Below are positions 10,836-20,226 of a stretch of 64,000 nt of DNA, piece after piece. Source of the DNA: Clostridia bacterium (GTDB lineage: Bacteria > Bacillota > Clostridia > Christensenellales > CAG-138); NCBI GenBank assembly GCA_017429985.1, contig JAFRNW010000018.1, positions 62,001-126,000 on the forward strand. Direction: 5' to 3'. Under the pieces are notes generated by a model. That model did no database searches and had not been told where the DNA came from. It saw nothing but the letters and a program-made list of their open reading frames with translations. A program made the translations under genes and the position numbers. Each line of letters opens with the position of its first letter. Position 1 is the first letter of the stretch.

Positions 10836-11138
10836 TTATTCGTTATGCGGCTCTGCCGCTCTGATAATCATTTTTTTAAACCCTTCATCGGTGATGCCGA
10901 TGATCATTCTGGAAGGCTTCCCGATCGCGCTTCCGATCTCCTCTGCCTCCAGATATGCGATCCCGTGGTGTTCGCAGTCGATCCTAAACCGGTCTTTTGT
11001 CGCCCCGGACGCGCCTTCGTCCATCAGAAGGAGCAGTACTTTTCCCGACGACATCGCCTTCCCGACCGCAAACTCGCCCGAGACGCATTTCCCCGCTTTC
11101 TGCGCAAGGCCCAGCGCCCCGTAGAATCTGTCCGTCAT
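10836..11138 (-). CDS. ylxQ: L7Ae-family RNA-binding protein YlxQ
   Basis: Small K-turn RNA-binding protein of the L7Ae/L30e fold, always found between ylxR and infB in Firmicutes. The 100 residues begin [22 protein letters not shown], typical of YlxQ, with a central [11 protein letters not shown] strand. The longer upstream frame is not used: the ATG at 11138 overlaps the ylxR stop by four bases (ATGA), which implies translational coupling. Its precise role is unknown. Confidence 0.9.
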   Translation of the reverse strand: MTDRFYGALGLAQKAGKCVSGEFAVGKAMSSGKVLLLLMDEGASGATKDRFRIDCEHHGIAYLEAEEIGSAIGKPSRMIIGITDEGFKKMIIRAAEPHNE

Positions 11139-11395
11139 CCCATGAACTCCTTGACCAGCCTCGCAGCCGTCTCCGCGTCCAGCGTGACGTCCAGCGCGCG
11201 GTTCAGCGCGCGGATCTTCAGCGCCTTGTTCAGGCACTCCTCTCTCGCGCACAGGTAGGCGCCGCGGCCGTTCTTCTTCCCGGTCCTGTCCACCTCAACC
11301 GTGCCGTCCGTCGTCCGGACGATCCGGAGCAGTTCTTTTTTCGGGCGCATCTCGCGGCATGCCACGCACATGCGCATGGGTATCTTTTTCTGCAA
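11135..11395 (-). CDS. ylxR: YlxR (DUF448) RNA-binding protein
   Basis: An 86-residue protein with the YlxR signature: [22 protein letters not shown] at the start, [10 protein letters not shown]...C in the middle and an RAL basic patch. In other Firmicutes YlxR is a nucleic-acid-binding protein encoded just after nusA, and it has been linked to gene regulation and RNase P. It lies between nusA and ylxQ. Confidence 0.93.
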   Translation of the reverse strand: MQKKIPMRMCVACREMRPKKELLRIVRTTDGTVEVDRTGKKNGRGAYLCAREECLNKALKIRALNRALDVTLDAETAARLVKEFMG

Positions 11396-11401
11396 AGCGT
11401 T

Positions 11402-12508
11402 TTATTCCTCCGCGCCGTCCTCGGGAAGCAGATCGTCGTCGTATTCCGGCTCATCCGATACCGCGTCCATTTCCTCTTCCGCCTGCGTCTGGTTCTTGAT
11501 GTCGATCTTCCAGCCGGTCAGCTTGGCGGCAAGGCGGGCGTTCTGTCCTTCCTTGCCGATCGCGAGGGACAGCTGGGAATCCGGCACGATCACCTTCGCG
11601 GCCTTTTCATCCTCGTTGATGTACACCATCAGGACCTTCGCCGGGCTCAGCGCCTTGGCGATGTAGATGGCGAAATCCGGATCCCACTCGATGATGTCGA
11701 TCTTCTCGTTATGCAGCTCGTTGACGATGCGCTCCACGCGGACGCCTCTCTGCCCGACGCACGCGCCGACCGGATCCACCTGCGGGTCCGTGGAATGCAC
11801 GGCGACCTTGGTCCGGAACCCCGCCTCGCGCGCGATCGATTTGATCTGCACGACGCCGCTCTGGATCTCGGGCACTTCCAGCTCGAACAGCCTCTTGACA
11901 AGGCCGGGATGCGTTCTGGACACCAGGACCTGCGGCCCCTTGTTGTCGCGGCGGACTTCCAGAACATATACCTTGATGCGCTGGCTCGTCTCGTACGTTT
12001 CGCCCGGGATGACCTCGGACGCTGCGAGCAGGCCGTCCGTCTTGCCGAGTTCCACAAACACGTTGCCCTTTTCGACGCGGTGCACGATGGCGGTCAGCAC
12101 TTCGTTTTCCTTCTCGACGTATTCCTCGTAAATCACGCCGCGCTCCGCTTCGCGGATCCGCTGCACGACGACCTGCTTGGCCGTCTGCGCCGCGATCCTT
12201 CCGAATCCGGTCGTTTTCACTTCCTCTTCCAGCACGTCGCCGATATCATAGAGCGCGTTGACCTTTCTTGCGTCCGTCAGCGCGATCTCGTTCTGCGGGT
12301 TCTCGACCTTCTCCACGACGGTCTTCGACGCGTAGATATGGATCTCTCCCGTATCCTTCTCCACTTCAGCGCGGACATTCGTCGAGGAACCGTAGTTCCT
12401 GCGGTACGCGGAAATCAAAGCTGCTTCAATGGCGGAGATCAGCACGTCCTTGCTGACGCCGCGCTCTTTTTCGAGTGCGTTCAGTGCTTCTATAAACGCT
12501 GCGTTCAT
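11402..12508 (-). CDS. nusA: Transcription termination/antitermination factor NusA
   Basis: Binds RNA polymerase and nascent RNA and promotes pausing and intrinsic termination. The 368 residues show the N-terminal RNAP-binding domain (1 to about 130), the S1 domain (about 135-200, [18 protein letters not shown]) and two KH domains with the conserved [21 protein letters not shown] and [23 protein letters not shown] blocks. It ends in a short acidic tail and lacks the extra C-terminal repeats of E. coli NusA, as expected for Firmicutes. Confidence 0.97.
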   Translation of the reverse strand: MNAAFIEALNALEKERGVSKDVLISAIEAALISAYRRNYGSSTNVRAEVEKDTGEIHIYASKTVVEKVENPQNEIALTDARKVNALYDIGDVLEEEVKTTGFGRIAAQTAKQVVVQRIREAERGVIYEEYVEKENEVLTAIVHRVEKGNVFVELGKTDGLLAASEVIPGETYETSQRIKVYVLEVRRDNKGPQVLVSRTHPGLVKRLFELEVPEIQSGVVQIKSIAREAGFRTKVAVHSTDPQVDPVGACVGQRGVRVERIVNELHNEKIDIIEWDPDFAIYIAKALSPAKVLMVYINEDEKAAKVIVPDSQLSLAIGKEGQNARLAAKLTGWKIDIKNQTQAEEEMDAVSDEPEYDDDLLPEDGAEE

Positions 12509-12565
12509 TTTGGGTACTCCTTATCTATAATTAAAATTCAATCTTGCCTGTATCATTTGCCCCGC

Positions 12566-13018
12566 TCAGAACCGGATATACGGTTTCACGAGGGCGGCGT
12601 CTTTTCTTTTCACCGTGAGCGTTTCCTTCCCGCACATAAGCTCGAAGCTGTCTTCGGTATACGACTGCAGGACGCCCGTGATCTCCTTTTTCCCGTCGAG
12701 AGGCGCATAGAGCCGGACGGTGATCTCCTTGCCGAGATTCCGCTCGTAGTCGGCATCCTTTTTGAGCGGGCGGTCGATCCCGAGCGAGGAGACCGACAGG
12801 TAATACGCCTGAGCGATCGGATCCGCCTCGTCGAGGACGGGATCCACGGCTTTGGAAACCGCTTCGCAGTCGTCGATCGTGACCCCGCCGGGCTTGTCGA
12901 TAAACAGCGTCAGCACCCAGTTCCCGTATTCCTTCTGAAACTCCACGTCGCACAGGGAGAAGCCCATGTCCTCCACTGTCTTCCGGACGATACTATCAAC
13001 GGCCTCGGTCGTTTTCAT
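12566..13018 (-). CDS. rimP: Ribosome maturation factor RimP
   Basis: 30S assembly factor. The 150 residues show the N-terminal alpha/beta domain (MGFSLCDVEFQKEYG, LTLFIDKPGGVTIDDCEAVSKAVDPVLDE), the conserved YYLSVSSLGIDRPL motif and a C-terminal SH3-like domain. The frame extends 30 codons further upstream, but those residues are unlike RimP and overlap a hairpin. The ATG at 13018 has a GGGTGG element upstream. It is the first gene of the large translation operon. Confidence 0.93.
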   Translation of the reverse strand: MKTTEAVDSIVRKTVEDMGFSLCDVEFQKEYGNWVLTLFIDKPGGVTIDDCEAVSKAVDPVLDEADPIAQAYYLSVSSLGIDRPLKKDADYERNLGKEITVRLYAPLDGKKEITGVLQSYTEDSFELMCGKETLTVKRKDAALVKPYIRF

Positions 13019-13036
13019 AACGGAATCCACCCTTTC

Positions 13037-13065
13037 AAAAACGAAAGAGTGGGGATTTCCCACTC
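13037..13065 (-). promoter_or_regulatory. Terminator-like hairpin in the rimP-nusA leader
   Basis: On the minus strand GAGTGGG, a four-base loop and a matching CCCACTC arm are followed by TTTCGTTTTT, between the promoter and the rimP start. This has the shape of an intrinsic terminator in the 5' leader. Autoregulation of this operon by NusA-dependent leader termination is known in Bacillus subtilis; that the same happens here is inference. Confidence 0.6.
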
Positions 13066-13098
13066 CTTCAAGGATCTGTTCAAAACTACAACATTGGG

Positions 13099-13127
13099 AG
13101 CATAGCACATTGCTTCGGAAAAAGCAA
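13099..13127 (-). promoter_or_regulatory. Sigma-A promoter of the rimP-nusA-infB operon
   Basis: Minus-strand TTGCTT (13122-13127) and TATGCT (13099-13104) are spaced by 17 bases. Transcription would start near 13092 and give a leader of about 75 bases that holds the terminator-like hairpin. Confidence 0.65.
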
Positions 13128-13150
13128 GCATTTCCCGCTTTTTCTTTGCA

Positions 13151-13184
13151 AATCGTGCGTGAATCGTGCGTGAAATCGTACGTG
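13151..13184. repeat. Three tandem 11-12 bp repeats upstream of the rimP promoter
   Basis: AATCGTGCGTG occurs twice in direct succession, followed by the variant AAATCGTACGTG. The repeats lie about 25 bases upstream of the -35 box and just after the end of the UDP-sugar dehydrogenase gene. They could be a regulator binding array or a slippage product. Confidence 0.6.
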
Positions 13185-13198
13185 GGGGGCCCCTTCCG

Positions 13199-14422
13199 TC
13201 AGTCTCTCCTGAAAAGGTCTCTCGTGTATACCTTGTCCCGGATATCGTCCAGCGTGTTGTCGAAGCGGTTTGCGATGACCACGTCGGACAGCTGCTTGAA
13301 ACGGTCCAGATCGTTGACGACGAGGCTTCCGAAGAACGTTGTCCCGTCCTCCAGCGTGGGCTCGTACACGATGACGGACGCGCCTTTCGCCTTGATGCGC
13401 TTCATCACGCCCTGGATGCTGCTCTGCCGGAAGTTGTCGCTATTGCTCTTCATGGTCAGGCGGTATACGCCCACCGTGACGGGATGCTCCCGCTCCTCGT
13501 TCCAAATGCTGTTCTCGGAATAATAGCCGGCCTTTTCCAGGACCCGGTTGGCGATATGGTCCTTCCTCGTCCGGTTGCTGTCCACGATCGCCTGGATCAG
13601 GTTCTCGGGAACGTCGCGGAAATTGGCCAGAAGCTGCTTGGTATCCTTCGGCAGGCAGTAGCCGCCGTATCCAAAACTCGGATTATTGTAATGGTCGCCG
13701 ATCCTGGGGTCCAGACAGACGCCCCTGATGATGTCGCCCGTGTTCAGTCCCTTCATCTCGGCGTACGTGTCCAGCTCGTTGAAATAGCTGACCCGTAGCG
13801 CGAGATATGTGTTGGCGAACAGCTTGACCGCCTCGGCTTCCGTAAAGCCCATGAACAGCGTCTCGATATCCTCCTTGAGCGCGCCTTCCTTCAGAAGCGC
13901 GGCAAATGCCTCCGCCGCCCGCCTTGTCCCTTCATCGCAACCCATGATGATCCGGGAAGGATACAGGCAGTCGTAAAGCGCTTTGGATTCGCGCAGGAAT
14001 TCCGGGCAGAAGAGGATCCTGTCGCAGCCTGTCTTCTTCCGGATGCTCTCCGTATATCCGACCGGGATCGTGCTCTTGATCACCATGAACGCCCTGTCAT
14101 TCACGCTCATGACAAGCCGGATCACGTCCTCCACGGCGCTGCAGTTGAAGAAATTTTCCTTCGGGTTGTAATTCGTCGGCGTCGAGATGACGACAAAATC
14201 CGCATCCCGGTATGCGCCTGCTCCGTCCAGCGTCGCCGTCAGATCCAGCTCCTTTTCCGCAAGATACTTCTGGATATACTCGTCCTGGATCGGCGAGATC
14301 CGCGCATTGATCCTGTCCACCTTCTCGGGAAGAATATCCACCGCCGTCACATGATTGTTCTGTGCAAGGAGAACCGCAAGGCTCATCCCGACATATCCTG
14401 TTCCCGCTACCGCAATATTCAT
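13199..14422 (-). CDS. UDP-glucose 6-dehydrogenase family protein
   Basis: NAD-dependent nucleotide-sugar dehydrogenase that would oxidise a UDP-hexose to the uronic acid for envelope polysaccharides. The 407 residues begin with the Rossmann motif [15 protein letters not shown]. The protein contains ISTPTNYN, the FCPEFLRES substrate loop, and the catalytic cysteine block [14 protein letters not shown]. The C-terminal UDP-binding domain is present. It is flanked by unrelated genes, so the polysaccharide pathway cannot be named. UDP-glucose is the likeliest substrate, but UDP-N-acetyl sugars are possible. Confidence 0.88.
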   Translation of the reverse strand: MNIAVAGTGYVGMSLAVLLAQNNHVTAVDILPEKVDRINARISPIQDEYIQKYLAEKELDLTATLDGAGAYRDADFVVISTPTNYNPKENFFNCSAVEDVIRLVMSVNDRAFMVIKSTIPVGYTESIRKKTGCDRILFCPEFLRESKALYDCLYPSRIIMGCDEGTRRAAEAFAALLKEGALKEDIETLFMGFTEAEAVKLFANTYLALRVSYFNELDTYAEMKGLNTGDIIRGVCLDPRIGDHYNNPSFGYGGYCLPKDTKQLLANFRDVPENLIQAIVDSNRTRKDHIANRVLEKAGYYSENSIWNEEREHPVTVGVYRLTMKSNSDNFRQSSIQGVMKRIKAKGASVIVYEPTLEDGTTFFGSLVVNDLDRFKQLSDVVIANRFDNTLDDIRDKVYTRDLFRRD

Positions 14423-14465
14423 CTCTTACATCCTTTCCGTTTCCGGGTTCTTCAGAGTCTTTCCG

Positions 14466-15239
14466 TCATCCGATCAGGGATTCGGTTTCCTGTTCTCTCA
14501 AAAACCGCCTTACCGCGTCCACAACCGCGTCCAGATGGCGGTCGAAGCAGTGCGTATCGCCCTGTACCGGTACGAGTCTCGCATTTTCATAATGTTTCTG
14601 CAGCGCTTCCGCGCTTGCGAAGGGAATCGTTTCGTCCTCCGTTCCGTGCACGATCAGAACGGGCTTTTTATAGACGGACGCGGCCTCGTAGACGGGCAGA
14701 GCGCGGATCGCGCGCACGTATTCCGACGACAGCTCGTAGTCCTCGAACTGGATGATGTCCGGAAGATCGTCGGGATCGAAGACCGCTTCGAACAGTCTCC
14801 CCTCCCGCGCGTCCTCCACGAGCGATACCGCCGGGGAGAGCGGGATCAGCGCTTTGATCCGGTCCCTTTCGAGACTTCCGAGAAGGACGGCCGTCAGGCC
14901 TCCCTGGGAATGACCGGTCAGGTACAGATCCGTCACAAAGGGAAGCTTTGACGCGAATTCGATCACGCGCATCCCCTCCGCGAGCCAGATCAGCACGGTA
15001 TGATCCTTCAGCTGGCCTCCGCTTTTCCCGTGCCCGTACAGTTCCACGCGGAGCGACGCGAAGCCTTCCTCGTTGGCCGTTTCCGCGACCGCGGCGATAT
15101 GCGTTTCCTCCATGTCGCCCGTCAGTCCGTGCAGTACGACAAGCAGCGGCATCCGGTCCTTCTTTTCCATCGGGAAATCCAGTTTCGCATGGATGCGGAT
15201 CCCGTCGATTTCGAGATAGAACTCTTCGTTTTCGTACAT
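14466..15239 (-). CDS. Alpha/beta hydrolase, cinnamoyl/feruloyl-esterase-like
   Basis: Serine hydrolase of 257 residues. The visible elements are the oxyanion segment VLHGLTGDMEETH, the ELYGHGKSGGQ loop, the nucleophile elbow GHSQGG, a late acidic region (HGTEDETIPF) and the catalytic histidine in GDTHCFDRHLD. The pattern resembles the small intracellular cinnamoyl esterases of gut Firmicutes. The ATG at 15239 is preferred because AGAAGG lies at proper distance; the 16 upstream codons are unlike the family. The substrate is inferred by resemblance only. Confidence 0.8.
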   Translation of the reverse strand: MYENEEFYLEIDGIRIHAKLDFPMEKKDRMPLLVVLHGLTGDMEETHIAAVAETANEEGFASLRVELYGHGKSGGQLKDHTVLIWLAEGMRVIEFASKLPFVTDLYLTGHSQGGLTAVLLGSLERDRIKALIPLSPAVSLVEDAREGRLFEAVFDPDDLPDIIQFEDYELSSEYVRAIRALPVYEAASVYKKPVLIVHGTEDETIPFASAEALQKHYENARLVPVQGDTHCFDRHLDAVVDAVRRFLREQETESLIG

Positions 15240-15396
15240 GGCCAGATCCTTCTCTTTCCTGTTGTCGGCTGAGAACGCACGCCGCATGAAACACCGTATT
15301 TGTTATTTTATCATACTGCGGAGCCCAACACGTTAACGATACTGTAAACTTTTCTGCGTATCCGTCCGGCAGATTCTGCGGACGTGTCCGGAACGC

Positions 15397-15420
15397 AAAA
15401 AGACCCGGGAAAAACCGGGC
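15397..15420 (-). terminator. Terminator after nifU
   Basis: A CCCGG/CCGGG stem with a T-rich loop (15403-15419) is followed on the minus strand by TCTTTTTG. It lies about 30 bases after the nifU stop. Confidence 0.65.
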
Positions 15421-15451
15421 CAGAAAAACGAACCGAAGGATTCCGTATCCG

Positions 15452-15889
15452 TCATCGGAAGCGGCAGGCGCCTCCTTCTTCTTCCTCCTCCGGAAACTGG
15501 GCGGGATCGTACGGAATGCCGTTCCTGTCATAGTAGTCCTTGACCGCCTTTTTGATCGCCTCTTCGGCCAGGACGGAACAGTGCAGCTTGTGGGCGGGCA
15601 GCCCGTCCAGCGCTTCCGTCACGGCCTTGTTGGTCAGGGTCAGCACTTCGCTCACCGGCTTCCCCTTGATCATTTCGGTTGCCATGGAACTGGAGGCGAT
15701 GGCGCTCCCGCACCCGAACGTCTCGAATTTGACGTCGGTCACGATGTCCCCGTCGATCTTCAGATAGATCTTCATGATATCCCCGCATACCGGGTTCCCG
15801 ACTTCTCCGACTCCGTCGGCGTCCTCGATCACCCCGACATTCCTGGGATGGCGGAAATGATCCATTACTTTTTCACTGTATAAAGCCAT
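15452..15889 (-). CDS. nifU: NifU/IscU-type iron-sulfur cluster scaffold
   Basis: Scaffold on which Fe-S clusters are built with sulfur from the cysteine desulfurase. The 145 residues show the three conserved cysteines in context: VGNPVCGDIM, ETFGCGSAIASSSM and HKLHCSVLAEEAI. A short acidic tail ends in GACRFR. The start MALYSEKVMDHFRHPRNVG is typical of clostridial NifU. It lies 13 bases after nifS, so the two form an operon. Confidence 0.95.
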   Translation of the reverse strand: MALYSEKVMDHFRHPRNVGVIEDADGVGEVGNPVCGDIMKIYLKIDGDIVTDVKFETFGCGSAIASSSMATEMIKGKPVSEVLTLTNKAVTEALDGLPAHKLHCSVLAEEAIKKAVKDYYDRNGIPYDPAQFPEEEEEGGACRFR

Positions 15890-15902
15890 ATTTTTTTCCC
15901 TC

Positions 15903-17093
15903 TCATTCGCTGAATACGTGACGGCGTTTGCCGTTTACGAGATCCCGCCAGAACGGGGACATATTCCTCAGATAGGTGACGACGTCCGTTACGGCGGCAA
16001 TCATATAGTCGATCTCTTCTTCGGTCACATCTTCGCCGATGCTCAGGCGAAGCGATCCGTGCGCCACTTCATGGGGCCTTCCGATCGCAAGCAGGACGTG
16101 GCTCGGGTCAAGGGAGCCGGACGTGCAGGCGGATCCGGAGGAGGCGCAGATACCCTTATCGTCAAGAAGCAGGAGCAGGGATTCCCCTTCGATCCCCTCA
16201 AAGCAGAAGTTCACGTTCCCCGGGAGCCTGTGCACCCTGTCCCCGTTCAGTTCGCCGTAGGGGATACGGTCCAGTCCTTCGATCAGCCGGTCGCGCATGG
16301 CGGTCATCCTCTCGGCGTTCCTTTCCATATTGGAACAGGCAATCTCGAGCGCTTTTGCCATGCCCATGACGGCCGCCAGGTTTTCCGTTCCGGCGCGTTT
16401 CCCACGCTCCTGCGCGCCGCCGCTGATCAGCGTTTCAAGCAGAACGCCGCGCCTTGCATAGAGAACGCCAATCCCCTTCGGTCCGTGGAACTTGTGTGCG
16501 GAAAGGGACAGCATGTCGATGTTCTGCGCCTTCACGTCAATGGGAAGATGCCCCGCGGCCTGGACTGCATCCGTATGGAACAGGACGCCCCGTTCCCTGC
16601 AGACCGCCCCGATCTCGCCGACGGGCTGGATCGTCCCGATCTCGTTGTTTGCGTACATGACCGTCACAAGGCACGTGTCCTCCCGGATCGCGTTCCGGAC
16701 TTCCTCCGCGGTGACGATCCCGTTTTCGTGCACGTCGAGAAGCGTCACCTCAAATCCCTGTTTCTTCAACTTGTCCAGAGTATGGAGAACGGCGTGATGC
16801 TCCATGGCGGTCGAAATAATATGCTTTTTCCCCTTCGCCGCGCCGGAATGCGCCGCGCTCATGATCGCCTGGTTGTCCGCTTCGCTCCCTCCGGAAGTAA
16901 ACAGAATCTCGCGGGGATCCGCCCCGAGGCAGGAGGCGATCCTCTTTCTTGCATCTTCCAGATCCTCTTTCGCCTTCTGTCCGAACGCATACAGACTGGA
17001 CGGATTTCCGTAGTATTCCTCGAAATAGGGAAGCATGGCCGCAACCGCCTCCCTGCTCATTTTTGTTGTTGCCGCATTGTCCGCGTAGATCAT
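15903..17093 (-). CDS. nifS: Cysteine desulfurase NifS
   Basis: PLP enzyme that removes sulfur from cysteine for Fe-S assembly and thio-modifications. The 396 residues start [17 protein letters not shown]. The PLP lysine lies in [12 protein letters not shown], and the catalytic cysteine in [17 protein letters not shown]. It is co-transcribed with nifU and divergent from the OhrR-like gene. A promoter with an imperfect palindrome lies upstream. Confidence 0.95.
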   Translation of the reverse strand: MIYADNAATTKMSREAVAAMLPYFEEYYGNPSSLYAFGQKAKEDLEDARKRIASCLGADPREILFTSGGSEADNQAIMSAAHSGAAKGKKHIISTAMEHHAVLHTLDKLKKQGFEVTLLDVHENGIVTAEEVRNAIREDTCLVTVMYANNEIGTIQPVGEIGAVCRERGVLFHTDAVQAAGHLPIDVKAQNIDMLSLSAHKFHGPKGIGVLYARRGVLLETLISGGAQERGKRAGTENLAAVMGMAKALEIACSNMERNAERMTAMRDRLIEGLDRIPYGELNGDRVHRLPGNVNFCFEGIEGESLLLLLDDKGICASSGSACTSGSLDPSHVLLAIGRPHEVAHGSLRLSIGEDVTEEEIDYMIAAVTDVVTYLRNMSPFWRDLVNGKRRHVFSE

Positions 17094-17151
17094 TTCTTCC
17101 CCCTTGCGCCGGAGACGGCCGGATGAGCCTGCCTCCTTATGACCTATATTT

Positions 17152-17189
17152 CCTACTAATATGATAGGTAATTACTGCCTGTTTGTCAA
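17152..17189 (-). promoter_or_regulatory. nifS-nifU promoter with overlapping imperfect palindrome
   Basis: Minus-strand TTGACA (17184-17189) and TATCAT (17161-17166) are spaced by 17 bases. CCTACTAATATGATAGG (17152-17168) is an imperfect dyad covering the -10 box. This could be an operator for an Rrf2/IscR-type Fe-S regulator, but no such gene is in the window. Confidence 0.6.
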
Positions 17190-17216
17190 GTATGAAAGTC
17201 CGTTTCGCTTTTGTTA

Positions 17217-17266
17217 TTGACACGGAAAGGATCCTGCTGTATAAATAGATTGTGCACAATCTATTT
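17217..17266 (+). promoter_or_regulatory. Promoter and perfect 24-bp operator of the OhrR-like unit
   Basis: TTGACA (17217-17222) and TATAAA (17240-17245) are spaced by 17 bases. A perfect palindrome of 24 bases (17243-17266; half-site AAATAGATTGTG) overlaps the -10 box and the start site. Its ATTGTGCACAAT core resembles known OhrR operators with an ATTGTATACAAT core. Autorepression by the downstream regulator is inferred. Confidence 0.8.
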
Positions 17267-17307
17267 TTCCCGGTTGTGCCCGACACTGAAGACAACGGAA
17301 CGGACGC

Positions 17308-17751
17308 ATGAAGTCAGATCAGCTTGAAAAATCCCTTTGTTTCCCTCTGTATGCCGCCGCGAAGGAGGTCATCCGGCAGTATGCCCCGCTTCTGGAAAGC
17401 ACCGGCCTGACCTATACGCAGTACATCACCATGACGGCGCTGTGGGAATACCCGGACACCGCTTTCGACGTCGGCGATCTGGGCAGCATGCTCTGTCTGG
17501 ATTCTGGGACCCTCACCCCGCTTCTGAAGCGTCTCGAAAGCAAGGGATATATCGTCCGGGAGGCGTTCCGCGGCGACAGGCGCCATACGCTTGTGCGCTG
17601 TACGGACGAGGGTCTCCGGCTGAAGGATGCGCTTTCCGCCGTTCCCGAACGCATGCAGCAGTGCTGCAAACTGGATGCCCGTGACGCCGGGGAACTCTGC
17701 AGGCTTCTGCACCTGCTTCTCGACAATCTGAATAATCAAAATAAAGAATAA
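17308..17751 (+). CDS. OhrR-type MarR-family redox regulator
   Basis: Winged-helix repressor of 147 residues. The N-terminal LEKSLCFPLYAAAKEV carries the single conserved cysteine (Cys11) that senses organic peroxide in OhrR. LTYTQYITMTALWE, the recognition helix LDSGTLTPLLKRLE and the wing with D-R-R are all OhrR-like. It has its own promoter with a palindromic operator and lies 14 bases ahead of a disulfide-reductase/sulfurtransferase fusion gene. The real signal could be a peroxide, a reactive sulfur species or a thiol state. Confidence 0.87.
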   Translation: MKSDQLEKSLCFPLYAAAKEVIRQYAPLLESTGLTYTQYITMTALWEYPDTAFDVGDLGSMLCLDSGTLTPLLKRLESKGYIVREAFRGDRRHTLVRCTDEGLRLKDALSAVPERMQQCCKLDARDAGELCRLLHLLLDNLNNQNKE

Positions 17752-17765
17752 AACAGGAGGATCCT

Positions 17766-20192
17766 ATGAAAACGGTAATTATCGGCGGTGTTGCCAGCGG
17801 GGCGACCTGCGCCGCGAGACTCAGGCGCCTGGATGAACAGGCTGAGATCGTCCTTCTTGAACGCGGGGAGTACATCTCCTACGCCAACTGCGGCCTCCCC
17901 TACTTTATCGGCGGTACGATCAAGAACCGCAGTGCGCTGCTCGTCCAGACGACGGAGCAGATGCGGAACAAATTCCGGATCGACGTCCGCACGCACAGCG
18001 AGGCGGTCTCCATCGACCGGGCGGGAAAAACGGTCACGATCCGCCGCAATGACGGAACCGAATACGAGGAGACGTATGACAAGCTCGTGATCGCCACGGG
18101 CAGTACGCCGGTCCGTCCCCGTATCCCCGGCATCGATTCGGACCGCATTCACACGCTCTGGACCGTTCCGGACGCGGATAAAATCAAAGCGCTGACGGAA
18201 AACGCGAAAGAAGCGGTCGTGATCGGCGGAGGGTTCATCGGCGTCGAGATGGCCGAACAGCTCCGTCATTTCGGGCTTGCGGTCACGCTCGTGGAAGGCA
18301 CCGACCAGATCATGGCGCCATTCGACCCCGAGATGGTCCGGCTCCTGCACCGTACGCTGACCGAGAACGGCGTGGACCTGATCCTCTCCGATCCCGTCGA
18401 TTCCTTTGAGGAGACCGACAACGGGATCCGCGTCAACCTGAAGACCGGACGCAGCGTGGAAGCGGACTTCGCGGTCCTTTCCATCGGGATCCGGCCTAAT
18501 ACCGCCATCGCGAAAAACGCGGGGCTCGACGTGACGGACCGCGGGTTTATCGAGGTCAGCGGTTCTTTGAAAACGTCCGACCCGGACATCTACGCCTGCG
18601 GCGACATCATCTCCTATCCGGATCTTGCCCTCGGCGGCAAGACCACCGTTCAGCTGGCAGGTCCCGCCAACAAGCAGGGACGGATCGTGGCGGACAACAT
18701 CGCGGGGCTGCTTTCGGTATACAGGGGCGCCCAGGGCACTTCCGTCACGGGCGTATTCGGACTGCAGGCGGCATCCACCGGGGCAAACGAGAAAAAGCTC
18801 CAGTCCCGCGGACTGGTCAGGGGAAAGGATTATGAAAGCGTCATTATCACGCAGAACAACCACGCCGGATACTATCCCGGCGCTTCGCAGATCCTGATGA
18901 AGCTCCTCTTCTCCTGCGACGGAACGAAGATCTACGGCGCGCAGGCGATCGGCGCGGACGGAGCGGACAAGCGGATCGACGTGATCGCGACCGCCATGCG
19001 GCTCGGCGCGGGCGTCAGCGAGCTGACGGAACTGGAACTCGGCTACAGCCCGGCGCACGGTTCCGCGAAGGATCCCGTGAACATGATCGGCTTTACGGCG
19101 GAGAACGTCATCCGGGGACTGGTGAAATTCAGCGCTTATCAGCCCGATCTGAGCAGTGCAAAGATCCTGGATATCCGGGAAGATCCCGAGCTGATGGCGT
19201 ATGAGATCCCCGGCGCGCTCCATATTCCCCTGTCCGAACTCCGGAACCGTCTGTACGAGCTTGACAGAATGCAGCATTACATCGTGATCTGCGCCGTCGG
19301 CGTCCGGTCGTATAACGCAGCGCGGATCCTCTCCATGAACGGCTTCCCGCACGTTCAGGTCTATCCGGGCGGCCTGAAGCTCTACCGGGCGATCTTCGAC
19401 GAGGACAAGCCGAAGAAAGCGGCCGCAGCATCGCTTCCCGCTGCGGCAGCTGTCGGCGCGGTCAAAACCTCCGTCAGTCTGGACTGCTGCGGCATGCAGT
19501 GCCCGGGTCCGCTCATGAAGGTATACGAAGCCGTCAACGCCATGCAGGAAGGGGACGTGCTGGACGTTTCCGCATCCGATCCGGGCTTTGCGAGGGATAT
19601 CGCGGCATGGTGCAGCCGGACAGGCAACACCCTGCTCTCCCAGTCCTCGGGCGACGGTCGCTACTCCGCTCTCGTCCAGAAGGGCACGGGACAGGCAGCT
19701 CCGGTCGTTCAGAAGGACACGGAAGACGGAAAGACCATCATCGTCTTCTCCGGGGATTTCGACAAGGTCATGGCAAGCTTCATCATCGCAAACGGCGCCG
19801 CCGCGATGGGCAGGAAAGTGACCATGTTCTTCACCTTCTGGGGTCTGACCGCTCTCCGCCGTCAGGAAAATGTCAAGGTGAAGAAGAGCTTCATGGAGCG
19901 GATGTTCGGATTCATGCTCCCGAGAGGCTTCAACAAGCTGGGTCTTTCCCGGATGAACATGGCCGGCATGGGAACCGCCATGATGAAGAAGATCATGAAC
20001 GACAAGAACGTCAATACGCTCGAGGACCTCGTGAAAAAGGCGATGGAGAACGGCGTGCACATCATGGCCTGCTCCATGAGCATGGATGTCATGGGCATCC
20101 ATCCCGAAGAGCTGATCGACGGCGTGGAGATCGTCGGCGTCGGCACCTATCTCGGAAGCGCCGAGGAATCGAACGTGAACCTGTTCATCTGA
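17766..20192 (+). CDS. CoA-disulfide-reductase-like flavoprotein fused to rhodanese, TusA and DsrE domains
   Basis: An 808-residue four-module protein. Residues 1 to about 445 are a pyridine-nucleotide-disulfide oxidoreductase with an FAD motif IIGGVASG and the single redox cysteine Cys42 in SYANCGLPYF, as in CoA-disulfide reductase and NADH oxidase. A rhodanese domain (about 455-545) has the active loop CAVGVRS. A TusA domain (about 570-640) carries CGMQCPGPLMK. A DsrE/DsrF-like domain fills the C-terminus (about 655-808). The fusion suggests persulfide or polysulfide reduction and sulfur relay. It is co-transcribed with the OhrR-like gene (RBS AGGAGG) and ends at a terminator. Confidence 0.88.
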   Translation: MKTVIIGGVASGATCAARLRRLDEQAEIVLLERGEYISYANCGLPYFIGGTIKNRSALLVQTTEQMRNKFRIDVRTHSEAVSIDRAGKTVTIRRNDGTEYEETYDKLVIATGSTPVRPRIPGIDSDRIHTLWTVPDADKIKALTENAKEAVVIGGGFIGVEMAEQLRHFGLAVTLVEGTDQIMAPFDPEMVRLLHRTLTENGVDLILSDPVDSFEETDNGIRVNLKTGRSVEADFAVLSIGIRPNTAIAKNAGLDVTDRGFIEVSGSLKTSDPDIYACGDIISYPDLALGGKTTVQLAGPANKQGRIVADNIAGLLSVYRGAQGTSVTGVFGLQAASTGANEKKLQSRGLVRGKDYESVIITQNNHAGYYPGASQILMKLLFSCDGTKIYGAQAIGADGADKRIDVIATAMRLGAGVSELTELELGYSPAHGSAKDPVNMIGFTAENVIRGLVKFSAYQPDLSSAKILDIREDPELMAYEIPGALHIPLSELRNRLYELDRMQHYIVICAVGVRSYNAARILSMNGFPHVQVYPGGLKLYRAIFDEDKPKKAAAASLPAAAAVGAVKTSVSLDCCGMQCPGPLMKVYEAVNAMQEGDVLDVSASDPGFARDIAAWCSRTGNTLLSQSSGDGRYSALVQKGTGQAAPVVQKDTEDGKTIIVFSGDFDKVMASFIIANGAAAMGRKVTMFFTFWGLTALRRQENVKVKKSFMERMFGFMLPRGFNKLGLSRMNMAGMGTAMMKKIMNDKNVNTLEDLVKKAMENGVHIMACSMSMDVMGIHPEELIDGVEIVGVGTYLGSAEESNVNLFI

Positions 20193-20226
20193 CAGACACG
20201 CGTTCTATAGACACAAACAGCAAAGC

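Noticed and set aside
10997..13105. A 702-codon plus-strand frame opposite ylxQ-ylxR-nusA-rimP
   Set aside because: It is antisense to four recognised genes and shows no protein-like motifs.
17736..20102. A 788-codon minus-strand frame opposite the flavoprotein fusion
   Set aside because: The translation is His/Asp/Arg-rich without motifs, while the plus strand carries four clear domains in order.
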